DNA of 64,000 bases from Pseudomonas putida (GTDB taxonomy: Bacteria; Pseudomonadota; Gammaproteobacteria; Pseudomonadales; Pseudomonadaceae). This document shows positions 26,791-35,043 of the stretch, piece after piece; within the stretch, counting starts at the first letter, position 1, and every line of letters starts with the position of its first letter. The position numbers and the translations under genes were made by a program. The notes beneath the pieces were generated by a model that saw only the letters and a program-made list of their open reading frames with translations, searched no databases and was not told where the DNA came from. The stretch covers positions 3,525,501 to 3,589,500 of the forward strand of contig NZ_CP018846.1 in NCBI RefSeq assembly GCF_002025705.1, written 5' to 3'.

Positions 26791-27579
26791 TTACTGCGCC
26801 GTCGCCTGCTCCTGAGCGGCGGCACCGAACGACACGTAATACGCCAGGCCAACGAAGATCGCCCCGCCCACCGCATTGCCGAGGAACACCGCGACCAGGT
26901 TGTGAACCAGCGCGCCCCAGCTGAGGTAGCCGGCAAAGATCGCAGCCGGAATCAGGAACATGTTGGCCACCACGTGCTGGAAGCCGATGGCGACGAAGGC
27001 CATGATCGGGAACCAGATGCCAAGGATCTTGCCGCTCATTTCACGGCTGGCGTAGGCCAGCCACACTGCCAGGCACACCAGCCAGTTGCAGCCGATGCCG
27101 GAGACGAAGGCATGGACGAAATCGGCACTGGCCTTGCTGGTGGCGGCAGCCACGGTCTTGTCCAGGTAGGCGCCCTCGGTCAGGCCGAGCAGGTGGCCGA
27201 AGAAATACGCCACGAACAGCGCGCCCAGCAGGTTGGCCAAGGTCACCAGCAGCCAGTTGCGCGCCACGGCCGCCAGGCGGATGCGCCCGGCGAACATGGC
27301 CAACGGTAGGCTCATCATGTTGCCGGTGAGTAGCTCGCCGCCCGCCAGGATCACCAGGATCAGGCCGATGGGAAACACCGCGGCGCCCAGCAGGTTGCCC
27401 AGCGAAGCCCACTGCCCGGGGATCATGGCGCTGACATGGATGGCCAGGATGAAGCCCATCGAGATGAAACCACCGGCAAGGAAACCGAGGATGAGCAGCG
27501 CGCGGGTGGGCAGCCGGGCTTTGTTGGTACCGGCTTCGATGACGAGCTCGGTGATCCGGGAGGGGGCATTGACAGACAT
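26791..27579 (-). CDS. Formate/nitrite transporter (FNT) family channel
   Basis: The 262-residue protein has six hydrophobic segments. FNT hallmarks visible are GFLAGGFISMGFILA in the first helix, GGELLTGNMMSLPLA in the middle and a late FVHAFVSGIGCNWLVCLAVWLAYASREMSGKI region, which corresponds to the conserved motif of FocA/NirC. Members pass formate, nitrite or hydrosulfide as pentameric channels. The neighbours are unrelated, so formate versus nitrite cannot be settled. Confidence 0.93.
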   Translation of the reverse strand: MSVNAPSRITELVIEAGTNKARLPTRALLILGFLAGGFISMGFILAIHVSAMIPGQWASLGNLLGAAVFPIGLILVILAGGELLTGNMMSLPLAMFAGRIRLAAVARNWLLVTLANLLGALFVAYFFGHLLGLTEGAYLDKTVAAATSKASADFVHAFVSGIGCNWLVCLAVWLAYASREMSGKILGIWFPIMAFVAIGFQHVVANMFLIPAAIFAGYLSWGALVHNLVAVFLGNAVGGAIFVGLAYYVSFGAAAQEQATAQ

Positions 27580-27830
27580 TTCAGTAACTCGAACGCAGGG
27601 ACGCCAGCGATGCCCAGAGGCATGCCGGAGGTCGGGAATTTACGGATTGCGGGGGTACGGCAGAGGTGCTCAGGGGGAAGGCAAAACGGGTGGTCTCTGG
27701 GGCTGCAACGAAGAGCCGCGCACGTTACTGAGGCAGAATGTCGCAGTCAAATTGATAGGGTGGATGGGTTGATAGATGGGGTCGATGAGGGGCCCGGCCA
27801 TTCACCGAGCTTGCGGCCTGCTCCGGTACT
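27580..27830. other. Intergenic region upstream of the FNT channel gene
   Basis: With the following REP pair this makes a 411-base gene-free stretch. I see a direct repeat ttgatag (27752-27758 and 27769-27775) and no Anr/FNR box (ttgat-N4-atcaa) or other recognisable operator. The FNT promoter should read leftward from here. Confidence 0.4.
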
Positions 27831-27962
27831 TGTAGGAGCGGCCTTGTGTCGCGAAAGGGCTGCAGAGCAGCCCCAGGTTTTCAGCGCAGGTGCACAAATT
27901 GCTGGGGCTGCTCTGCAGCCCTTTCCGACCGGTCCGGCGCCCCGGCAAGGCCGCTCCTACAA
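27831..27962. repeat. Paired REP element with unlike arms
   Basis: Here the left arm is the short form (ccttgtgtcgcgaaagggct) and the right arm the long form (ccctttccgaccggtccggc, then gccccggcaagg). This is the reverse order of the pairs at 14772 and 20854. The spacer is about 30 bases. It sits near the 3' end of the flavoprotein gene. Confidence 0.9.
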
Positions 27963-27990
27963 CAGACCGCGTGAGGCCAAGCAGGTTTGC

Positions 27991-28875
27991 CTAACGGAAG
28001 ATCAACGAGTGATGAGCAGCGCCGCCTGTTCGAGCCCCGTCCCCCACCGCGATCGCCACATTACCAGCCGCCACAGCCGCATCACCACAGGCAAATACCC
28101 CTGGCACGCTGGTTTCACGCATCGCATCGACCTTGATGAACTGGCCCATGGGCCCGTCTTCGAAGGCGCAGCCCAGCATCGCCGGCAGTGGGCTGGCCAT
28201 GCGCGTAAGCGGCTGGGTGAACAGCCCCGCCAATTCGACCACCCGACCGCTGGCAAGGGTGACATTGACGCGCTCCCCCACCACGGCCACAACGCCTTCA
28301 CGCTCCAATTGCACACCGCGTCGCTGCAGTTGCCCTAGCTGCTCGGCATCGGGCTCGAACACACCGTTGAGGAAGAACGTGGTCGGCCCCCAGTCGGGCA
28401 GCATCATCGCGTGATGAATCGCCACCGGCGACGCCGCCAGCACACCAATCGGCCCGCCATCCAGCTCGTAGCCATGGCAATACGGGCAATGGAACACGCT
28501 TTGCCCCCAGCGTTCCGCCAGGCCTGGAACGGCAGGCAGCTCGTCCACCACACCGGATGCCAGGATCAAGCGGCGCCCTTTGAACTGCTTGCCGTGCGCA
28601 GTGCCCACCACGAATCCATCGTCCTCTCTGGACGCTGAAACCGCCGACTGCGTCAGCCACTGTACCGTCGGATATGCCAGCAACTGGCCACGCGCTTCTT
28701 CGGCAATCGCACCGGGGTCACGCCCATCTTGCCCCAGGAAACCATGCGAGCTGTGGGCGAAACGATTGCGCCGCTCACCTGCATCGATCACCAGCACCTT
28801 GCGACGCGCCCGCGCCAGCTGCAAACCCGCAGAGATACCGGCATAGCTGCCGCCCACGATGATCACGTCGAACAT
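27991..28875 (-). CDS. Thioredoxin-reductase-like NAD(P)/FAD-dependent oxidoreductase
   Basis: This 294-residue flavoprotein has an N-terminal FAD motif VIIVGGSYAGISAGLQLARA, a CPYC pair (C130/C133) inside FHCPYCHGYE as in thioredoxin reductases, and a C-terminal FAD motif VFACGDAAV. It likely reduces a small redox protein or a disulfide substrate with NADPH. The ATG at 28875 gives a clean N-terminus. It is divergent from an Rrf2 regulator, and a matched pair of 17-base inverted repeats lies in the shared region. Confidence 0.93.
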   Translation of the reverse strand: MFDVIIVGGSYAGISAGLQLARARRKVLVIDAGERRNRFAHSSHGFLGQDGRDPGAIAEEARGQLLAYPTVQWLTQSAVSASREDDGFVVGTAHGKQFKGRRLILASGVVDELPAVPGLAERWGQSVFHCPYCHGYELDGGPIGVLAASPVAIHHAMMLPDWGPTTFFLNGVFEPDAEQLGQLQRRGVQLEREGVVAVVGERVNVTLASGRVVELAGLFTQPLTRMASPLPAMLGCAFEDGPMGQFIKVDAMRETSVPGVFACGDAAVAAGNVAIAVGDGARTGGAAHHSLIFR

Positions 28876-28921
28876 TTGCTCAATCTCCCAGGGCCGAAGA
28901 CCCATTCAAGGAACTCACGAC

Positions 28922-28974
28922 ACAACGTAAGTTACATGAAGGCGACGCGTCAACAGTCTTGTAACTTTTGTTGT
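28922..28974. promoter_or_regulatory. Inverted-repeat operator in the Rrf2/flavoprotein divergent region
   Basis: acaacgtaagttacatg (28922-28938) and cttgtaacttttgttgt (28958-28974) are reverse complements at 14 of 17 positions, with an inner perfect aagttac/gtaactt core. The 19-base gap puts the arms about 3.5 turns apart, centre to centre. The position between the two starts makes it the likely Rrf2 binding site. Confidence 0.65.
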
Positions 28975-29016
28975 TTCGTGTGAGGCTGCGGGTCAACTTC
29001 CGACTGCCTGTTGCCC

Positions 29017-29445
29017 ATGAGAAACGACACCCGCCTGTCCCGCATGCTGCACGTGCTGATCCACATGGCCCGGCACGACCAACCCGCCACCTCAGAAACC
29101 ATCGCGCAAATGCTCGGCACCAACCCGGTGGTGGTGCGCAGGACCATGGCCCTGCTCAAAGAGCAAGGCTACGTGAGCTCGGTAAAGGGGCACCGGGGCG
29201 GATGGACACTGGCCAAGCCGCTGGCCGACATCACCTTGCTGGATATCCATGAGGCACTGGGTGGCGCGTCGATCTTTGCCATCGGGCTGTCGACTGACCA
29301 CCCGCAGTGCCTGGTCGAACAGGCAGTGAACGCGGCGCTGACCGATGCCTTCGATGCGGCGCAGGCGTTGCTGCTGGAGCGTTTGGGGAGCGTGACACTG
29401 GAGCAGCTGGCGAGTGATTTCGAGGGGCGGTATCAGGCGTTGTAA
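29017..29445 (+). CDS. Rrf2-family transcriptional regulator
   Basis: The 142-residue product has a winged helix (RLSRMLHVLIHMARHD, then IAQMLGTNPVVVRRTMALLKEQGYV, then GHRGGWTLAKP). It has a single cysteine (HPQCLVEQ) and so lacks the three-cysteine cluster of IscR or NsrR. It may respond to redox or another signal without an Fe-S cluster. It is divergent from the thioredoxin-reductase-like gene and probably controls it. Its stop lies 73 bases before the unusual four-gene operon, in the same direction, so read-through is conceivable. Confidence 0.92.
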   Translation: MRNDTRLSRMLHVLIHMARHDQPATSETIAQMLGTNPVVVRRTMALLKEQGYVSSVKGHRGGWTLAKPLADITLLDIHEALGGASIFAIGLSTDHPQCLVEQAVNAALTDAFDAAQALLLERLGSVTLEQLASDFEGRYQAL

Positions 29446-29518
29446 CCCGCCCCTTGCGCCGCAGCCTCGGCAAATCAAGGTACACTGCCGGCCGACATGG
29501 AAGCCGTCAGGACAAGGA

Positions 29519-30001
29519 ATGCTCTTCTCTTCTACAGCGCAACCTGCTGTGCGCCGTGCATTGGTGCGCTGGCTGCAAGCCGCGGCGCTGATGCATCTGC
29601 TGATTGGCCTGGGCCTGACCTGGGCCGGCCACAGCCCGCTGCTGGGCAACTACCAACTGAGCATCGAGCAGGCCTTCTGGGGCCAGGCAGCGCCAGCGCC
29701 TGCACGCGAGCAGCAAGTGTGGTGGCTCGCACTGTTCGGCGCCACCTTGCAAAGCTACTCACTGTACATGCTCGGCCTGGTCCAGCTGGGCGACCGCCTG
29801 CGCAGCCACAGCGCCTGGGCCTGGCTGGGTTTCGGCATCGTGCTGTGGGCACCGCAGGACATGCTGGTGTCGCTACAGGCCGGGATGTGGTCGCACCTGA
29901 TCATCGATGGCCTGGCCCTGCTCGTCCTGCTGCCGCCGTTGCTGTGGCTGTACCGCCACGACCGCCCCACCTCCACTTTGAAAGGACTTGAACGTGGCTG
30001 A
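29519..30001 (+). CDS. Four-helix membrane protein, first gene of the phospho-His fusion operon
   Basis: This 160-residue protein has about four hydrophobic helices: near residues 15-36 (LMHLLIGLGLTWAG), 66-87 (VWWLALFGATLQSYSLYML), 96-120 (WAWLGFGIVLWAPQDML) and 124-148 (LIIDGLALLVLLPPLLWLY). It has no signal peptide or known motif that I recognise. The aagga site just before 29519 supports the start. A -10-like tacact lies at 29481-29486. The last 8 bases overlap the next gene, so translation is coupled. The function is probably tied to the membrane half of the following SDR fusion. Confidence 0.78.
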   Translation: MLFSSTAQPAVRRALVRWLQAAALMHLLIGLGLTWAGHSPLLGNYQLSIEQAFWGQAAPAPAREQQVWWLALFGATLQSYSLYMLGLVQLGDRLRSHSAWAWLGFGIVLWAPQDMLVSLQAGMWSHLIIDGLALLVLLPPLLWLYRHDRPTSTLKGLERG

Positions 30002-31436
30002 ACTGCCGATCCTGACCTGGGCTCTCAACCTGCTGCTGATCCAGGGCCTGCTGGGTGCGCTGGATACCCTTTACCACCATGAACTGACCGTGGCCCTGCC
30101 CCAGCGCTACAGTGCGCGGCTGGAGCTGGCGATCCATGCGGTGCGCTCGTGCTGCTACGGCATCCTGTTCCTGGGCATTGCCCACGTGGCGTTCCAGGGC
30201 GTCTGGGCGATCATCGTGGCGCTGGTGTTCACCCTGGAAATCGGCCTGACCCTGTGGGACTTCGTGGTCGAGGACCGCAGCCGCAAGCTGCCCGCCATCG
30301 AGCGCATCATGCACACCGTGCTGGCGATCAACGCCGGCGCCTTCTTTGCCCTGTACGGCCTGCAACTGTTGCAGTGGTCGAGCCTGCCCAGCGGCCTGGT
30401 CGCCATCGACCTCGGCTGGCGCGGCTGGTTGCTCACCCTGTTCGCCCTCGGCGTGACCGCGTCGGGCATTCGCGATGCACTGGCGACGTTGCGCATGCAA
30501 CGCCAGGGGCAGCCAGCCAACCCGTTTGCCGGGGGTACCTTCAAGCAGGTGCTGGTCACCGGCGGCACCGGTTTCATCGGCGAAACCCTGGTCAACCAGC
30601 TGCTCGATGCCGGCCACAGCGTCAGCGTGCTGGCCCGCGATCCACTGCGTGCCGCCTACCTGTTCGACGGCCGCGCCCGCTGCCTGCGCAGCCTCGACAA
30701 GCTCGGCCATGACGAGCGCTTCGACGTGGTCATCAACCTGGCCGGCGCGCCCGTCGCCGGGCCACGCTGGACACCCCGCCGCCAAGCCCAGCTGCTCGCC
30801 AGCCGGGTCGGCACCACCGAAACCTTGCTGCACTGGATGCGCCAGGCCCGGCACAAGCCAGCGCTGTGGATCCAGGCCTCGGCCATTGGCTATTACGGTG
30901 TGCGCGACGCCAACCTGCCATTGGACGAAAGCGCCAGCAAGGGCGACGGCTTCATGGCTGAGCTGTGCGATCGCTGGGAGGCGTCTGCCAGCCCGGCCAG
31001 CGCCCTCGGTGCGCGCCAGGTGGTGCTGCGCCTGGGCGTGGTATTCGGCCCGGGCGGCGCGCTGACGCCACTGCTGATGCCGTTCCGCCTGGGCCTGGGC
31101 GGGCGCATGGGCGATGGCCAGCAGATCATGAGCTGGGTGCACCGTGACGATGTGCTGGCAGTGATGGCGCGCGCCATGGCCGACAGCAACATGCAAGGCA
31201 CCTACAACCTGGTCGCCCCCGAGTCGGTCAGCCAGGCCACCTTCGCCCAGGCTGCCGGCCAACGGCTCAAGCGCCCGGTGTGGCTGCATATCCCGGCAGC
31301 ACCGGTGCGTGCCTTGGCTGGCGAAATGGCCGAGCTGTTCTTCGACGGCCAGCGTGTACTGCCAAGCCGCCTGGAGCAGGCCGGCTACCGCTTCCAGTAC
31401 CCGACCCTGGACAGCGCGTTGCGTGACCTGGCCTGA
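29994..31436 (+). CDS. Membrane-domain/TIGR01777 SDR epimerase fusion
   Basis: The product has 480 residues. GTG 29994 follows an aaagga site at 7 bases. Residues ~5-165 form about five hydrophobic helices. Residues 185-480 form an extended SDR of the YfcH/TIGR01777 type: GGTGFIGE (190-197), VINLAGAPV, IQASAIGYYG with the catalytic tyrosine, then a C-terminal DUF1731-like stretch. The membrane half holds regularly placed polar residues: H28, H29, E30, H48, E82, D89, E93, D94 and H107. It should be an inner-membrane NAD(P)-dependent enzyme with an unknown substrate. It sits between the 4-TM gene and the hydrolase/phosphotransferase gene. Confidence 0.88.
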   Translation: MAELPILTWALNLLLIQGLLGALDTLYHHELTVALPQRYSARLELAIHAVRSCCYGILFLGIAHVAFQGVWAIIVALVFTLEIGLTLWDFVVEDRSRKLPAIERIMHTVLAINAGAFFALYGLQLLQWSSLPSGLVAIDLGWRGWLLTLFALGVTASGIRDALATLRMQRQGQPANPFAGGTFKQVLVTGGTGFIGETLVNQLLDAGHSVSVLARDPLRAAYLFDGRARCLRSLDKLGHDERFDVVINLAGAPVAGPRWTPRRQAQLLASRVGTTETLLHWMRQARHKPALWIQASAIGYYGVRDANLPLDESASKGDGFMAELCDRWEASASPASALGARQVVLRLGVVFGPGGALTPLLMPFRLGLGGRMGDGQQIMSWVHRDDVLAVMARAMADSNMQGTYNLVAPESVSQATFAQAAGQRLKRPVWLHIPAAPVRALAGEMAELFFDGQRVLPSRLEQAGYRFQYPTLDSALRDLA

Positions 31437-31445
31437 GGAGCATCG

Positions 31446-33890
31446 ATGAGCAAGCCCCTGCTGTACCTGCTGGCCGGCAACGGCAGCGCCGCCGACTGGT
31501 GGGACGATGCCCTGCCGCACTTCCAGCACTACCAGGTGCAGGCCCTGGAGCTGCCCGGCTTCGGCAGCAACCCCGCGCCGCCCTGCGCCAGCCTGGGCGA
31601 CTATGCGCAAGCCCTGCTCGACCTGACCGAGCGCGGCCACGCGATCATGGCCGTGGGTGTCAGCGCACTGATCGTGCTGCATACCCTGCAGCGCCGCCCT
31701 GGGCACTTCAGCCGCAGCGTGCTGCTGGCCCCAGTGGGGGCGTTCCTGTGGCAACGGCGCCTGCCGGCGCTGATGTCACCGCTGCCATTGCGCAAGGCCA
31801 TCCATGGGCTGCTCAGCCACAAGCCACAGTGGTTCGCCCGCAAGTTCTCCAGCCAGCGCTGGACGCCTGCGCAATACCAGCGCATGGGTGCTGGTTACGC
31901 CCGCTGCCGAGCCTTCGTGCCCTCCTGGGAGCAACTGCGCGCCGACACCGCACTCCCCCTGCTGGAATGGATCACCGACCCGGTCGAGCTGGTGTGGGGC
32001 GACCACGACCGCATGCTGGGTATCGCCCAGGCCGCCGCCTGGTCGGCAATCCTCGCCCGCGCCGACCTGCGCATCAGCCTGCAACCGGGGTGGGGCCACT
32101 ACCCCTGGATCGACGCACCCGCCCAATTCGTCGCCTGGCTGGAGTCTGGCGCGCAAGGCTTCGTCGCCCACACCAAAGGCGGCCGCCTGCAACTGGCTGC
32201 GCTTGCCGGCCAGGCGGTGCCCGAAGCCCTGAGCCTCGACGATGGCCAAGACCCGCGCCTGGCCAGCTTGCTCGCCTCAGACATGGATGCCTTATGGGCC
32301 GTTCGCTCCTCCAGCTACGGTGAAGATCAGGCCGATGCCGCCAACGCCGGCCTGAGTACCACTTACCTGCGCGTACCTGGCCACGCCGTCACCGACCTTG
32401 TCAACGAGCTGCGTGAAGCCGGCGTCGAAGAAGTGGTGGTGCAGCGGTTCATCCAGCCGACGGTGTCTGGCATCGCCTTCGTGCGCCACCTTTCGGTGGA
32501 ACTGGAGTGGCTCGAAGGCCACCTCGAAGCCCTGGCCGACGGCCAGGCCACCCCCCAGCGCGCGACGCTGTCGCGCCTGGGGCCCGCCTGGCAAAGCGGC
32601 CAGTTCGCCGAGCTGCATGGGCTGACAGCCACTGCGCTCTGGGACTTCCTGCAGGGCGTGCTGAAGGTGTTCCACTACGTCCCCGGCGACATCGAATGGG
32701 CCTGGGACGGCCAGCAACTGTGGTTGCTGCAGTACCGCCCGATCAGCGAGCACGGCTGGCGCCGCCACCTGACCTCGGCCAACATCGCCGAGATTCTGCC
32801 GCCCCAGCCCAGCCGCTTCGTCGAATACGCCCAGCGCCGCGCCGCCGCCAGCATCCCGGCGATCATGGCGCGCTGGGACAGCCGCGTGCTGCAGGACAAC
32901 GAACCCTTCACCGCCGTGTTCGGCGGCGCCTCGTACATCAACAACGACCTGTTCCTGGCCCGGCTGGCCGACTGGGGTATCTGCGCCGCCAATTACGCCG
33001 GCGAAGTCGGCGGCGCCACCCCAGCCCTGCCCTGGCGCCCGGCACGCCTGCTGCGCTCGCTGCCGCGCCTGTGGCGCATGCAGCACGCTGCGCGCAGCCA
33101 CCTGCAAGCCCTGGCCCCCGGCCTGCAACGCTTCGACGAGGAGCTGGCGCAGCTGCAGGCCGCCGCTGCCGACGGCCAGCAACTGGCGGACTGGTTCAGC
33201 CGCTTCTACGTCTTCGTGGTGCAAGGCAACCTGTGCATCGCCACCGCCCTGGCCAGCAGCGCAGGCGCCTGGCTCGGCCGGCCACCCACCGCCTACGACG
33301 ACCTGCAGCACAGCCCCCACCGCCTACCGTGGGAAACCGACCCCGGCACCCCGCGCCCGGCGCCAACCGAACTGCCTCTGCAACCGATGCCGGCCTGGCC
33401 TTACGCCATCACACTGGCCCACCGCCTCGGCCTGCCCGGCCTGCGCGGATACTACCTGCAGGTGCGCGAATGGTACCGGGACAATTTGATGCGGATTTTC
33501 TTCCGCGTGCACCACGCCATGCCTGAAGCACAGCGGGCACACTGGTTCGCCCCGCATCCGGATGTACGCAGCCGCGATGGCAGCTTCTGGCAGGACGGCA
33601 GCATGGGCAGCGAGCAGGCCACCGGCTTCATGATCTATCCCGGCCAGGTGCAAGGCATCCTGGGCCAGGACATCCTCCTTGAAGACAGCCTCGACCCCGG
33701 CCGCCACGCCCAGTATCAGGCTGCGCGGGCAGTGATTGCGCGCATGGGTGGGCGGTTGTCCCATGGCTCGACCTTGCTGCGCGAACTGCGCAAGCCTTCG
33801 GCGGTGCTGCCGCAGGTGAGCAGTGAGTGGCTGGGGCGCGAGGTGCAGTATCGGGATGGGGAGTTGCTGTTGGTTGAAGGGCAACAATGA
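31446..33890 (+). CDS. Alpha/beta hydrolase - ATP-grasp - phosphohistidine swivelling-domain fusion
   Basis: This 814-residue protein has three parts. Residues 1-235 are an alpha/beta hydrolase with a plausible triad: S73 (AVGVSAL), D186 or D188 (WGDHDRM) and H218 (GWGHYPW). Residues ~243-435 are a short PPDK/PEP-synthase ATP-grasp domain: TKGGRLQLAAL, AVRSSSYGED (R287), VVQRFIQPTVSG, DIEWAWDGQQ, LLQYRP. Residues ~435-725 are a helical linker. Residues ~728-814 are a PEP-utiliser swivelling domain with the phospho-acceptor H773 in GGRLSHGSTLLREL. There is no PEP-binding TIM barrel, so the order is that of rifampicin phosphotransferase (Rph) with a hydrolase added in front. A gaggag site supports 31446. 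The substrate is unknown. Confidence 0.85.
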   Translation: MSKPLLYLLAGNGSAADWWDDALPHFQHYQVQALELPGFGSNPAPPCASLGDYAQALLDLTERGHAIMAVGVSALIVLHTLQRRPGHFSRSVLLAPVGAFLWQRRLPALMSPLPLRKAIHGLLSHKPQWFARKFSSQRWTPAQYQRMGAGYARCRAFVPSWEQLRADTALPLLEWITDPVELVWGDHDRMLGIAQAAAWSAILARADLRISLQPGWGHYPWIDAPAQFVAWLESGAQGFVAHTKGGRLQLAALAGQAVPEALSLDDGQDPRLASLLASDMDALWAVRSSSYGEDQADAANAGLSTTYLRVPGHAVTDLVNELREAGVEEVVVQRFIQPTVSGIAFVRHLSVELEWLEGHLEALADGQATPQRATLSRLGPAWQSGQFAELHGLTATALWDFLQGVLKVFHYVPGDIEWAWDGQQLWLLQYRPISEHGWRRHLTSANIAEILPPQPSRFVEYAQRRAAASIPAIMARWDSRVLQDNEPFTAVFGGASYINNDLFLARLADWGICAANYAGEVGGATPALPWRPARLLRSLPRLWRMQHAARSHLQALAPGLQRFDEELAQLQAAAADGQQLADWFSRFYVFVVQGNLCIATALASSAGAWLGRPPTAYDDLQHSPHRLPWETDPGTPRPAPTELPLQPMPAWPYAITLAHRLGLPGLRGYYLQVREWYRDNLMRIFFRVHHAMPEAQRAHWFAPHPDVRSRDGSFWQDGSMGSEQATGFMIYPGQVQGILGQDILLEDSLDPGRHAQYQAARAVIARMGGRLSHGSTLLRELRKPSAVLPQVSSEWLGREVQYRDGELLLVEGQQ

Positions 33891-34210
33891 TGAACGACAG
33901 GGAAGGTTCAACGAAGCTTATGACAAGGATTGCCAAGTGCCTGGTGCTCACAGTGCCGCTGATGCTGAGTGGCTGCTGGAGCACGCTCACTCACCTCGGT
34001 GGCGAGCGCTGCGTGTATCCGGGCACGCGCTTTGGCTGGAACTTTGCCACTCAGAACGGCGCTGGCGGCTGGGCTGGCCTGATCGACGTGCCCTTCTCTT
34101 TTGCGCTGGATACCGTGTTGCTGCCTTATGACCTGACGGCGTTTCTGCCTGAGGGGTTGGGCGGGGATGACCGGGAATGCAATCTGGATGGCTCGTTCAA
34201 GGTGATGTAG
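33887..34210 (+). CDS. Small YceK/YidQ-type lipoprotein
   Basis: The frame gives 107 residues. It overlaps the previous stop by four bases (atga). A lipobox LMLSGC marks a lipoprotein, followed by YPGTRFGWNFATQ, LIDVPFSFALDTVLLPYDL, a pattern seen in the YceK/YidQ family. The best signal peptide begins at a second ATG, 33920 (MTRIAKCLVLTV), which has ggaagg upstream. The first ATG has gaaggg at 5 bases. Which is used is unclear. It is the last gene of the four-gene operon. Its role there, if any, is not known. Confidence 0.8.
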   Translation: MMNDREGSTKLMTRIAKCLVLTVPLMLSGCWSTLTHLGGERCVYPGTRFGWNFATQNGAGGWAGLIDVPFSFALDTVLLPYDLTAFLPEGLGGDDRECNLDGSFKVM

Positions 34211-34260
34211 GTCGATGATCAGGCCCATTGGGCTTTATAGTGGCAGGAAGGGGGAGCTGA

Positions 34261-35028
34261 ATGTACACGGAAACCGAGAAGTATCTTCAAGTCATGGCCG
34301 ACATTGAACAGGCCTACAAACAGACTGTCCGCGCTGACCGCATGCAACGCCGGTCCGAAAAGGTCAGTCATCTGATATTTCGGCACTTCTGGATCGCGAT
34401 GAGCTTGCCTTCTGTCCTGGCAGTAGTGCTGGCGTTCTTTGCAAAATACTCGCAGACACCTTGGCTCTTCCAGATTTGCTGGCTTTTGATCGCGCTTTCC
34501 TATCTGGCTATGTTCATCTACCCGTTCCTCACCCTGTGGGTGCTCAAGCATTCGCTGAGCAAGGTGATGCGCTCGCCCTTTGCCAGCCTGTTGGAGTGGA
34601 ACGTCAAAATGACGATGACCGTTGACGCCCAGTACCTCCATACGCTGGCATCGCTCTCTTCCGGCACATTGAAGCTGGGAATGCTGGAACTCAAGAGCGA
34701 GCGAAACAGCTTCGAAAAGAGAACCTGGCTAGTCACCGGCGCGTTGGAGAAGATCGGTATATTCCCAGGCTTGCTCGCCCTCATTACCGGCCTCACGACG
34801 CTTGAAAAAAACCTGAGCAGTGCCGGCATACCCGATGCCATGCAGTGGGTGTTTGCCGTGGCCGTTGCTAACTTTTTTTTCTTTATACTGTGTGCCTACA
34901 GCCAAATGAAACTTGTGCACTACGATCGCATGGTCGCGCTGACCGAGCTGGCCCTTGAACAGCAGCGTGATGTGAACGCAGCCTCTTTGCAGAACTGCGC
35001 CCAGGAGCTGAATGTAATACCGCATTAA
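34261..35028 (+). CDS. Membrane protein of unknown function, 4 helices
   Basis: The 255-residue product has a polar N-terminus of about 40 residues, paired hydrophobic helices at ~44-60 and ~70-98 (WLFQICWLLIALSYLAMFIY), a soluble middle of ~60 residues, then helices at ~165-180 (IGIFPGLLALITGL) and ~196-218 (VFAVAVANFFFFILCAY). The C-terminal tail is charged. A gaaggggg site precedes the ATG. The base composition is noticeably less GC-rich than its neighbours (for example eight T in a row at 34873-34880), which may point to recent acquisition. I do not recognise the family. Confidence 0.7.
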   Translation: MYTETEKYLQVMADIEQAYKQTVRADRMQRRSEKVSHLIFRHFWIAMSLPSVLAVVLAFFAKYSQTPWLFQICWLLIALSYLAMFIYPFLTLWVLKHSLSKVMRSPFASLLEWNVKMTMTVDAQYLHTLASLSSGTLKLGMLELKSERNSFEKRTWLVTGALEKIGIFPGLLALITGLTTLEKNLSSAGIPDAMQWVFAVAVANFFFFILCAYSQMKLVHYDRMVALTELALEQQRDVNAASLQNCAQELNVIPH

Positions 35029-35043
35029 CGGGAGCGCGCCGCC

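Noticed and set aside
27580..27830. Anr/FNR-type operator for the FNT channel
   Set aside because: No ttgat-N4-atcaa match could be found; the ttgatag repeats are direct, not inverted.
31446..33890. Full phosphoenolpyruvate synthase
   Set aside because: The C-terminal PEP-binding TIM barrel is absent and a hydrolase domain takes the N-terminus, so PEP synthesis is not supported.
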